From assembly GCF_004006395.2 (NCBI RefSeq), contig NZ_CP029758.2, positions 4,340,001 to 4,404,000 on the forward strand: a stretch of 64,000 nucleotides of DNA. The letters are read 5' to 3'. Origin of the DNA: Clostridium sp. AWRP. GTDB lineage: Bacteria > Bacillota > Clostridia > Clostridiales > Clostridiaceae. The notes under the pieces were generated by a model. The model saw nothing but the letters and a program-made list of their open reading frames with translations, ran no database searches and was not told the origin of the DNA. Shown in pieces: positions 57,041 through 64,000 of this stretch (position 1 is its first letter; every line of letters begins with the position of its first letter). A program made the position numbers and the translations under genes.

Positions 57041-58486
57041 TTATATATTTTTAGCCTTTTCCCAGAGTTCATCCATTTCATTTAATGTCATGTCTTCCAT
57101 ATCCAGTCCTTTCTCTCTGGCACCTTTCTCTATATATGCAAAACGATTTATAAATTTCTCTATAGTATAATTTAATGCAAATTCGGGGTCAATGTCAAGG
57201 AATCTAGCTACATTTACACAAGCAAATATTAAATCTCCTATTTCTTCTACTATTTTTCCCCTTTCCTTGCTTTTATATACATCCTTTACTTCATAATATT
57301 CCTCTAATACTTTATCTAATGCACATTCAACTTTGTCCCAATCAAATCCAACCTTAGCAGCTTTTTTTTGAACTTTACAAGCTCTCATCAAAGCAGGTAA
57401 AGCTTGTGCAACATGTCTAAGTTCATCTGTATGAGTTTTAAGTCCTTGCTCCTTTTTCTTTAAAGCATCCCAGTTTGTTAGCACCTCCTCTGAATTATTT
57501 ACTTCTATATCTCCAAATACATGTGGGTGTCTCTTTATCATTTTATCACATACACCATTAATTACATCATTAATATTAAAAAATCCTTCTTCTTTGCCTA
57601 TTTGGGAATGAAAAACTATTTGAAATAATACATCTCCCAGTTCCTCCGTCAGTTCTACATCATCTTTCTTATTTATAGCTTCTAGTACTTCGTAGCTCTC
57701 TTCTATAAGATATTTTTTTAGACTCTCATGGCTTTGTTCTTTATCCCAAGGACAGCCTTCTTCACTTCTTAATTTCTCCATTACATCTAATAAATCTTTT
57801 AAATCATATTTGCACTCTAAATCTTTAGGTATATAAATTGATGTTAAATAGTCTATATCATCTTGCCTGTCCAGCTCATACAATTTTATTTTTCTTATAC
57901 TCTCACTATCTTTAATTCCTGCAGCTCTTATAAAATATATGTCTGCATCATCTCTATAATAATCCATAAGACTTAATTTTACTTCAGATGCAATTAGTCT
58001 ATCATATACTTGCGTTATTATAGTACCTACCCTTTTATCTAACGTTTCATGCTTTATATCAAAAGCATCTATTATTTTTATTCCTTCAATAACATCTATA
58101 TTCAACTTCTCTGCAATAACATCTATAAAACTAACCGATGGTATTATATCCACATCTACGGAATTTTGTTCACATAATTTTAACAATAATTTTACAGATT
58201 TTTCTGCTACCAGAGGATGACCTGGTACTGCATAAATTATTTGATGAAAACTTTTTTCCTTTAATATTAAATCTTCTGCTATAGATCTATATACATCCTC
58301 AAATTTCTGCTTTTTTTCATATAGATGATCATAAGTTTCAAAACTTATACCCAATTGTCTCAAGTAATCCACAGTAGGGTGTTTCTCTGTCCTCAAGTAT
58401 ACTTTGCTCACATCCTTCAGTGCATTAACAGCACCTATTGTAAGGGATTCTATGGATCCTGGTCCAAGGCCTACTACCTTAATCAT
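57041..58486 (-). CDS. mazG: Fusion of tetrapyrrole methylase-like and MazG pyrophosphohydrolase domains (YabN)
   Basis: A 481-residue two-domain protein. Residues about 1-215 are an SAM-dependent tetrapyrrole methylase-like domain (MIKVVGLGPGSIESLTIGA; AVPGHPLVAEKS). Residues about 225-481 are MazG with duplicated metal-binding sites (EELGDVLFQIVFHSQIG and EEIGDLIFACVNVARFLD). The MazG part hydrolyses NTPs to NMP and PPi, cleaning the pool. This fusion is standard for Firmicute YabN. It starts 14 bp after spoVB. Confidence 0.93.
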   Translation of the reverse strand: MIKVVGLGPGSIESLTIGAVNALKDVSKVYLRTEKHPTVDYLRQLGISFETYDHLYEKKQKFEDVYRSIAEDLILKEKSFHQIIYAVPGHPLVAEKSVKLLLKLCEQNSVDVDIIPSVSFIDVIAEKLNIDVIEGIKIIDAFDIKHETLDKRVGTIITQVYDRLIASEVKLSLMDYYRDDADIYFIRAAGIKDSESIRKIKLYELDRQDDIDYLTSIYIPKDLECKYDLKDLLDVMEKLRSEEGCPWDKEQSHESLKKYLIEESYEVLEAINKKDDVELTEELGDVLFQIVFHSQIGKEEGFFNINDVINGVCDKMIKRHPHVFGDIEVNNSEEVLTNWDALKKKEQGLKTHTDELRHVAQALPALMRACKVQKKAAKVGFDWDKVECALDKVLEEYYEVKDVYKSKERGKIVEEIGDLIFACVNVARFLDIDPEFALNYTIEKFINRFAYIEKGAREKGLDMEDMTLNEMDELWEKAKNI

Positions 58487-58500
58487 TTGTAAATCCTCCT

Positions 58501-60036
58501 TTATTTTTTTAAGAATCTCCCTTTTATATAACTGTATTTAAATATTCCAAATATAACTATGATTGGTACGTATATAATCACACCGGCAATTACAGCTAAA
58601 AAACAAGCTATTCTACTATTCATGCTATAATTATAGACATACAAATATATAATTACAACAGCTGCCATCATAAAAATGGATGCAAACGTGGGTTTAACCA
58701 TAGTTTCAAAATAATTTATATGAATTTTCAATTTTTTGCTTAAAAATATTATGTTTAAAATACAGGCTGCAACATACCCCCCTATACTCCCTAAAACAGC
58801 CCCATAAATATTTATATAAGGTATTGGCACCAAAAATAGAGTTATAACTATCTTTATAACACATCCTACCGCCAAATTAGCTACAGGTCTAATATAATGT
58901 CCAATGCCCTGCAGCACAGCTGTAGATGTCTGAACAAGTACAATAAAAGGAATGGACAACGCTGAATATTGAAGTATATCAAATCCTGCAGATTGACCTG
59001 GAAAAATTAAATCCAGAATAGGGTGCGCTAGAACATATAATCCAATGGTAGATGGAATTGCAATAACCATAGAAATTTTAAAAGATAAATCCACCTTATT
59101 TATGACATCAACTTTTCTATTTAATATATATGATTCTGCAATTATTGGCATCAAAGAAGCACATAGTGCTGAAGATATCGTTAATGGTATATTTATAAGC
59201 ACAAATGCCTTTCCCGTAAGCTGTCCATATAATATAGCAGCTTCCCTATATGTAAATCCAGCCTCCAATAACTTCTGAGGCACCAAAGCTGAATCTATAA
59301 GACTCATTATACTACTAACTGCTGCTCCTAGAGATACTGGAATAGCTATATAAAGCAGTTTACTCAGTACATCCTTATTATCTTCAACTTTAAATACACT
59401 TATTTCTTTTCTTACATAAATATACTTTGCTATTAGATATATACCTCCAAATAGTCCTCCTGCTGCCGCCCCTAATGCCGCCCCTCCTGCGGAATACTCT
59501 ATACCTTTAGGCAATAATAAATATGCAAGTCCCACTCCTACTATTACTCTTCCTATTTGTTCTATAATTTGAGATACAGCCGTATAATTCATATTTTGAA
59601 GGCCTTGAAAAAAACCTCTGAAAGCACTCATTATTGATATGAATATAGGTGCAAATGCAATAGCAATTAAAGAATAGTAGGATTTTCTATCCCATTTCAG
59701 AAAATGTATAATTGGATTTGAAAATATAAGTAATATAGCTGTAAAACCTGTTCCCAAAATAACCATTAGGAGTATAGATTTTCTAAGTACTTGAATTACC
59801 CCTTCATAATCTCCAACAGCATTTCTCTCTGATACCATCTTTGACACCGCTACAGGTATACCTGAAGCTGCCGCAATAAAAAACATATAAAGTGGAAATG
59901 ACATTTGATAGTAACCCACTCCCTCATCTCCAATGAGCATTTGAAGTGGCCATCTAAAAAATAGTCCTAAAAATTTTGATAGTATACCCGCTGCCCCTAA
60001 TACAAAAGTGCCTTTTATAAGGGATTGTTTTTTCAT
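58501..60036 (-). CDS. spoVB: MOP-family polysaccharide/lipid II flippase-like protein (SpoVB/YabM type)
   Basis: A 511-residue membrane protein with about 14 transmembrane helices, starting MKKQSLIKGTFVLGAAGILS, typical of SpoVB/MurJ-like MATE-superfamily transporters. SpoVB-type proteins are needed for cortex peptidoglycan in spores; the position spoVT-spoVB-mazG matches the Bacillus spoVT-yabM-yabN order, so YabM is the direct positional equivalent. I chose the ATG at 60034-60036 behind CGGAGGT. Confidence 0.85.
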   Translation of the reverse strand: MKKQSLIKGTFVLGAAGILSKFLGLFFRWPLQMLIGDEGVGYYQMSFPLYMFFIAAASGIPVAVSKMVSERNAVGDYEGVIQVLRKSILLMVILGTGFTAILLIFSNPIIHFLKWDRKSYYSLIAIAFAPIFISIMSAFRGFFQGLQNMNYTAVSQIIEQIGRVIVGVGLAYLLLPKGIEYSAGGAALGAAAGGLFGGIYLIAKYIYVRKEISVFKVEDNKDVLSKLLYIAIPVSLGAAVSSIMSLIDSALVPQKLLEAGFTYREAAILYGQLTGKAFVLINIPLTISSALCASLMPIIAESYILNRKVDVINKVDLSFKISMVIAIPSTIGLYVLAHPILDLIFPGQSAGFDILQYSALSIPFIVLVQTSTAVLQGIGHYIRPVANLAVGCVIKIVITLFLVPIPYINIYGAVLGSIGGYVAACILNIIFLSKKLKIHINYFETMVKPTFASIFMMAAVVIIYLYVYNYSMNSRIACFLAVIAGVIIYVPIIVIFGIFKYSYIKGRFLKK

Positions 60037-60163
60037 AAAAATACCTCCGAATGCTATAATTGCAAACAATTTGTTCCATGTTTATAATTATTTAAAATTC
60101 GAAGGTATTATTACTTTAAATGAATATTTTTTAAATTATAGTCAATAATGTCAACAGAATATA

Positions 60164-60185
60164 AATGGCAGCTAATGCTGCCATT
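60164..60185 (-). terminator. Hairpin after spoVT
   Basis: AATGGCAGC (60164-60172) and GCTGCCATT (60177-60185) form a perfect 9-bp stem with a 4-base loop, two bases after the spoVT stop. The T tract on the minus strand is weak (TTATATT). Confidence 0.65.
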
Positions 60186-60187
60186 AT

Positions 60188-60745
60188 CTATTCTTCCATT
60201 TGTTTGCCTAAAAAGGATGATGCAGTTTCAGCTAGCTTTATCTCCATATCTCCAAAGTTAGCTTTTTCTTTAGATACTATTATTACAGCTCCTATTGCAT
60301 CACCTCCTGCTATTATAGGGCATATAATTTGAGCTGAGTACTTACCCTGTACATCCTCGTCATCATACAAAGGAATAATTCCATCTTCCTCCTTATCCCC
60401 AGCTATGGAAACCGTTTTTCTATTATCTATTAACTTTTCTAGTTCATTACTTATCTTTTTTCCCATATATTCCTTTTTAGGTATACCGCTAATTGACACC
60501 ATGCTGTCTTTATCACATATCATAATAATATTTCCTATAGTTTGTTGAAGTGATTCTGTATATCCTTTTGAAACATCACTAAGTTCTCCAATAGGGGAAT
60601 ATTTTTTTAATATAACCCCACCTTCCCTATCCGTAAATATTTCAAGAGGGTCTCCTTCTCTTATTCTAAGTGTTCTTCTTATTTCTTTTGGTATGACAAC
60701 TCTACCTAAGTCATCTATACGTCTAACAATTCCTGTTGCTTTCAT
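60188..60745 (-). CDS. spoVT: Stage V sporulation protein T
   Basis: A 185-residue regulator with an AbrB-like swapped-hairpin DNA-binding domain (MKATGIVRRIDDLGRVVIPK through REGDPLEIFTDREGG, 1-46) and a C-terminal GAF-like domain (about 55-178). It is a forespore regulator that modulates sigma-G genes. The ATG follows GGAGGAG. A sigma-F/G-type promoter precedes it. Confidence 0.95.
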   Translation of the reverse strand: MKATGIVRRIDDLGRVVIPKEIRRTLRIREGDPLEIFTDREGGVILKKYSPIGELSDVSKGYTESLQQTIGNIIMICDKDSMVSISGIPKKEYMGKKISNELEKLIDNRKTVSIAGDKEEDGIIPLYDDEDVQGKYSAQIICPIIAGGDAIGAVIIVSKEKANFGDMEIKLAETASSFLGKQMEE

Positions 60746-60788
60746 ACTATAACTCCTCCTATAAAATATAATATATAACTTGTATTAT

Positions 60789-60818
60789 TATTATCTTTCT
60801 AAATATGCAATTTTATAC
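60789..60818 (-). promoter_or_regulatory. Candidate sigma-F/sigma-G promoter of spoVT
   Basis: On the minus strand GTATA (60814-60818) and GATAATA (60789-60795) are separated by 18 bp, close to the forespore sigma consensus (GNATR, 18 bp, CATNNTA). This fits the known sigma-G control of spoVT. Confidence 0.6.
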
Positions 60819-60848
60819 ACAATTGTTATTTAAATTAGAAAAATAAAA

Positions 60849-60880
60849 AAAAACTGCAGCACAATTACTGCAGTTCTTTT
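60849..60880 (-). terminator. Terminator after prsA
   Basis: AACTGCAG (60852-60859) pairs with CTGCAGTT (60868-60875), followed on the minus strand by TTTTTTTTT. Confidence 0.88.
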
Positions 60881-60904
60881 CTACTTATTTAAATAAAAAT
60901 TAAT

Positions 60905-61930
60905 TTAAATAATATTTTTTTCTTTTTTAGTTATACTTGCGGCCTTTTTCCATTCTTGAACTTTTTGAGAAACTAATTTACTCTTTTGATCACTTTCCAG
61001 CTGCTTCTTTATCTCATCTTTAACTTTGTTAAAATCCTTAACTGGATATTCTTGCTTTTTTATACACTTGATTATATGATATCCGAAACTACTTTGAACT
61101 GGAGCTGATATAGCACCTTCTTTTAATGCTTTTGCTCCTGCCATAAATTGAGCATCATATCCTGAATCGTTATAATTTACAAACCCTAAGTCTCCACCTT
61201 TATCTTTAGTAACGGTATCCTGAGAAACTTCTTTTGCAACCTTTGCAAAGTCCTCCCCCTTATCTAATCTTGCTTTCACTTTTTGTGCTTCATCTTTTGT
61301 CTTTACAAGTATATGAGCTAAATGCATTTTATCAGGCTGTTCTGTATACTTATCCTTATTTGCATTGTAATAGTCTTTAACCTGTTTGTCTGTTATCTTT
61401 ACACTTTTTGCAAGATAATTACTTATGTTTGTTTCTATTGCTTGAGTTTTCAATTGTGCTAAAAACATTGTCTTAAATGATTCCTCAGTAAATCCCTGTG
61501 CTTTTAATGCTGCATCAAATTGACTGGTATCACCTTTAAAATTCTGCTTTTTAATATCATCAATCTTTTTATCCATGTCTGATTTTAATTTACTTTCATT
61601 TGGTAGAAGCTTTAACTCTTTAGCTTTTTGTTCGATTACTTTAGTAGTAATCATATTGTCAAGTATCTTTTCTTTTTGGGTTTTAATAGTACTAGTAGCT
61701 TCATCATTTTTTGCATAGTCTGAACCATATTGTTGTTTAGCTTGAGTTAGCAATTGAATTGTATTTGGATCTTTATCTAAATCACCTCTTGTGATTTTTT
61801 CTCCATTAACTGTTGCCACAGTACTATTAGCTATAGCTTCTGGTGTTTTTTCTATCATATTACATCCTACAGTTGAAAATGCGAACACTGTTATAAATGC
61901 AGCAGCCACCAACCTTTTTATATTCTTCAC
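60905..61930 (-). CDS. prsA: Foldase lipoprotein, parvulin-type peptidyl-prolyl isomerase (PrsA-like)
   Basis: A 341-residue exported lipoprotein. The signal peptide (KRLVAAAFITVFAFSTVGC) ends in a lipobox with C23. A SurA-like N-terminal helical domain (about 40-200) is followed by a parvulin domain (about 202-295) with MHLAHILVKTKDEAQKVKAR, GGDLGFVNYNDSGYDAQF and SSFGYHIIKC. It folds secreted proteins at the membrane-wall interface. The start is GTG (61928-61930) behind GGGGGAA. It lies 75 bp after mfd. Confidence 0.92.
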   Translation of the reverse strand: MKNIKRLVAAAFITVFAFSTVGCNMIEKTPEAIANSTVATVNGEKITRGDLDKDPNTIQLLTQAKQQYGSDYAKNDEATSTIKTQKEKILDNMITTKVIEQKAKELKLLPNESKLKSDMDKKIDDIKKQNFKGDTSQFDAALKAQGFTEESFKTMFLAQLKTQAIETNISNYLAKSVKITDKQVKDYYNANKDKYTEQPDKMHLAHILVKTKDEAQKVKARLDKGEDFAKVAKEVSQDTVTKDKGGDLGFVNYNDSGYDAQFMAGAKALKEGAISAPVQSSFGYHIIKCIKKQEYPVKDFNKVKDEIKKQLESDQKSKLVSQKVQEWKKAASITKKEKNII

Positions 61931-62005
61931 GGTTTATTCCCCCACTCTTTTTGTGTTTTGCAAAATATAAATTAATTTTAACACAAAACTATTTTTACTA
62001 CAAAG

Positions 62006-64000
62006 CTATTTTTGTTCATATATTTTTAGCATATATTTCACAATTTCCTTAATCTGATGTAAAATATCTTCTCTTTTTACATTTTTTAATTTATACCCAA
62101 ACCCGGGCTTTTTATTCATCTTTAACACAAACTCATGTGGATAAGTTTTAAAAAGTTCCCTAAGCACATTTTTGTCAACCCTATTTTGATCTTGAAATGA
62201 AAAAACGACTTCGTCCCTTACTTCTTTTATCTCCTCTATGCCGATTTTCTTACTCATACTTCTTATATAGGATATATCCATCAAGTTGTATACTGAAGTT
62301 GGTATATCAGAGAATCTATCTTCCAATTCCTCTTTTATATCAAGCATATCATCATAGGAACTTATAGCTGCTATTTTCTTATATATTTCTATTTTCTGAA
62401 CCTCACTCTTTATATAATTATCAGGTATATATGCATCTATTTTCAATTCTACGGTAGTTTCTACAGGTTCTTTGTCTATATCTCCTTTTATAAGCTTTAT
62501 AGTATCTTCCAGCATTCTGCAATAGAGATCATAACCTACAGCAGCCATATGACCATGCTGTGATGATCCCATCATATTACCTGCACCTCTTATTTCCAAA
62601 TCTTTTAGTGCTATTTTAAACCCAGATCCAAGTTCAGTAAATTCTTTAATAGCTTTAAGCCTTTTTTCTGCTACTTCCGTAAGAACCTTATCTCTTCTAT
62701 AGCTCAAGTAACAGTAAGCCATTCTATTAGTTCTTCCAACTCTTCCTCTTAATTGGTATAGTTGTGATAAACCCATTTTATCAGCATCATATATTATCAT
62801 TGTATTTACATTCTGTATATCCATACCGGTTTCTATAATAGTAGTTGCTACTAAAATATTATACTCATTTTTCATAAAATCAACTATTATATTTTCAAGT
62901 TCTCTTTCCTGCATTTGTCCATGGGCCACAGCTACTTTTGCCTCTGGAATTAGTTTGGCTATATAAGAAGCCATTTCTTTTATACTCTCAACTCTATTAT
63001 ATACAAAATAAACCTGTCCCCCTCTATTTATTTCTCTTAATATGGCGTCTCTTATTAATTGATCATTATATTCTACTACATAAGTTTGAATTGGATATCT
63101 TTCCTCTGGAGGTGTCTCTATAACACTTATATCCCTAGCCCCTACGAGAGACATATGCAATGTCCTAGGTATAGGTGTAGCACTTAACGTAAGTACATCT
63201 ACATTTTTTCTAATTTTTTTGATCTTTTCCTTATGACTTACTCCAAACCTCTGTTCCTCATCTATTATAAGAAGTCCTAAATCTTTAAATTGTACATCTT
63301 TTTGTAATATTCTGTGAGTACCAATTAATATATCAACGTCTCCTACTTTAACTGCCTTTATGGATGCTTTTTGCTGTGCTGTTGTTCTAAACCTGCTTAT
63401 CATATCTATTTTTACAGGAAAATCAGAAAACCTTTGAACAAAATTATTATAATGTTGTTGCGCAAGTATCGTAGTTGGGACTAAAAATGCAACTTGTTTT
63501 CCATCCATAACAGCCTTAAAAGCAGCTCTTACTGCTACTTCCGTTTTCCCATATCCTACATCCCCACAAAGTAATCTGTCCATTACCTTATCTGATTCCA
63601 TATCCTGCTTTATATCCTGTATAGTTGTAAGTTGATCTGGTGTCTCTTCATAGGGGAACTCATCCTCAAACTGTTTTTGCCATACTGTATCCTTTGAATA
63701 CTTGTAACCTTTTAAAGTAGACCTAATTGCATATAATTTTACTAAATCTTCAGCTATTTCCTCTATTGATTTCTTTACCTTTTTCTTCGCTTTAGCCCAA
63801 TCTGATCCTCCCAATTTATTTATTTTGGGACTCTTTCCTTCAGATCCTATATATTTTTGCACCATATCCAATTGTTCTACAGGCACATACAGTTTATCTT
63901 CGGAGTCATACATAAGTTCCAAATAATCCTTCTTGTGACCCTGAACTTCCAGCTGCTTTATCCCTTTGTATATTCCTATACCATGATTTACATGTACTAC
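62006..64000 (-). CDS. mfd: Transcription-repair coupling factor Mfd, C-terminal part (5' end cut by window edge)
   Basis: The open frame continues to the window edge, so the first visible codons (VVHVNHGIGIYKGIKQLEV) are internal and are the RNA polymerase-interacting, CarD-like domain. The RecG-like translocase has Walker A in CGDVGYGKTEVAVRAAFKAV, DEEQRFG, and helicase motif VI in QLYQLRGRVGRTNRMAYCYL. A C-terminal TRCF domain ends the protein. About 664 residues are visible of a usual 1150-1180. It removes stalled polymerase and recruits UvrA. Confidence 0.96.
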   Translation of the reverse strand, partial: VVHVNHGIGIYKGIKQLEVQGHKKDYLELMYDSEDKLYVPVEQLDMVQKYIGSEGKSPKINKLGGSDWAKAKKKVKKSIEEIAEDLVKLYAIRSTLKGYKYSKDTVWQKQFEDEFPYEETPDQLTTIQDIKQDMESDKVMDRLLCGDVGYGKTEVAVRAAFKAVMDGKQVAFLVPTTILAQQHYNNFVQRFSDFPVKIDMISRFRTTAQQKASIKAVKVGDVDILIGTHRILQKDVQFKDLGLLIIDEEQRFGVSHKEKIKKIRKNVDVLTLSATPIPRTLHMSLVGARDISVIETPPEERYPIQTYVVEYNDQLIRDAILREINRGGQVYFVYNRVESIKEMASYIAKLIPEAKVAVAHGQMQERELENIIVDFMKNEYNILVATTIIETGMDIQNVNTMIIYDADKMGLSQLYQLRGRVGRTNRMAYCYLSYRRDKVLTEVAEKRLKAIKEFTELGSGFKIALKDLEIRGAGNMMGSSQHGHMAAVGYDLYCRMLEDTIKLIKGDIDKEPVETTVELKIDAYIPDNYIKSEVQKIEIYKKIAAISSYDDMLDIKEELEDRFSDIPTSVYNLMDISYIRSMSKKIGIEEIKEVRDEVVFSFQDQNRVDKNVLRELFKTYPHEFVLKMNKKPGFGYKLKNVKREDILHQIKEIVKYMLKIYEQK

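Overview
The window is AT-rich DNA from a spore-forming low-GC Firmicute, almost certainly Clostridium sensu stricto (cluster I). The evidence is the combination of clostridial gene order (rpoBC-rplGB-rpsLG-fusA; cysS-mrnC-thyX-rlmB-yacP-sigH; ctsR-mcsA-mcsB-clpC-radA-disA; lysS-greA-dusB-coaX-ftsH-hpt-tilS-spoIIE), the sporulation genes sigH, spoIIE, yabP, yabQ, spoVB and spoVT, a glyS T-box, and many TTG/GTG starts behind strong GGAGG sites. The species cannot be fixed by eye.

Every gene except one small ORF (20794-21198) and one probable sRNA (about 39657-39766) lies on the minus strand, so transcription runs from high to low coordinates. Reading that way: mfd (cut by the right edge), prsA, spoVT, spoVB, mazG/yabN, hup, rqcP, yabP, yabQ, divIC and an S1-domain gene (64000-54382); a five-gene tRNA cluster with a tandem Leu-fMet duplication (54251-53802); spoIIE, tilS, hpt, ftsH, coaX, dusB, an unknown gene, greA and lysS (53495-41797); tRNA-Asn, T-box and glyS (41666-39864); murD; a complete 16S-23S-5S operon with tRNA-Ile2 and tRNA-Ala, then a second tRNA-Asn (37456-32098); an EF-G-like GTPase, a histidine phosphatase and a small orphan; the CtsR-controlled ctsR-mcsA-mcsB-clpC operon followed by radA and disA; yacL, ispD, cysS, mrnC, a thyX remnant, rlmB, yacP and sigH; tRNA-Gly, tRNA-Thr and tuf; and the transcription/translation block rpmG-secE-nusG-rplK-rplA-(L10 leader)-rplJ-rplL-rpoB-rpoC-L7Ae-rpsL-rpsG-fusA (cut by the left edge).

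Most of the window is conserved housekeeping and sporulation machinery. I found no CRISPR array, prophage, transposase gene, defence island or biosynthetic cluster. The less ordinary material is between genes: a plus-strand sRNA candidate with C-rich single-stranded blocks between murD and glyS; a family of roughly 125-bp elements with terminal inverted repeats, one copy lying against a decayed thyX 3' end; a different inverted-repeat element beside spoIIE; two direct copies of a 120-bp imperfect palindrome flanking the 16S gene; and a perfect consensus promoter between 23S and 5S rRNA.

Coordinates and motif positions were read by eye. Promoters, terminators and RNA structures are pattern matches, not measurements, and family assignments rest on recognised motifs and synteny rather than searches.
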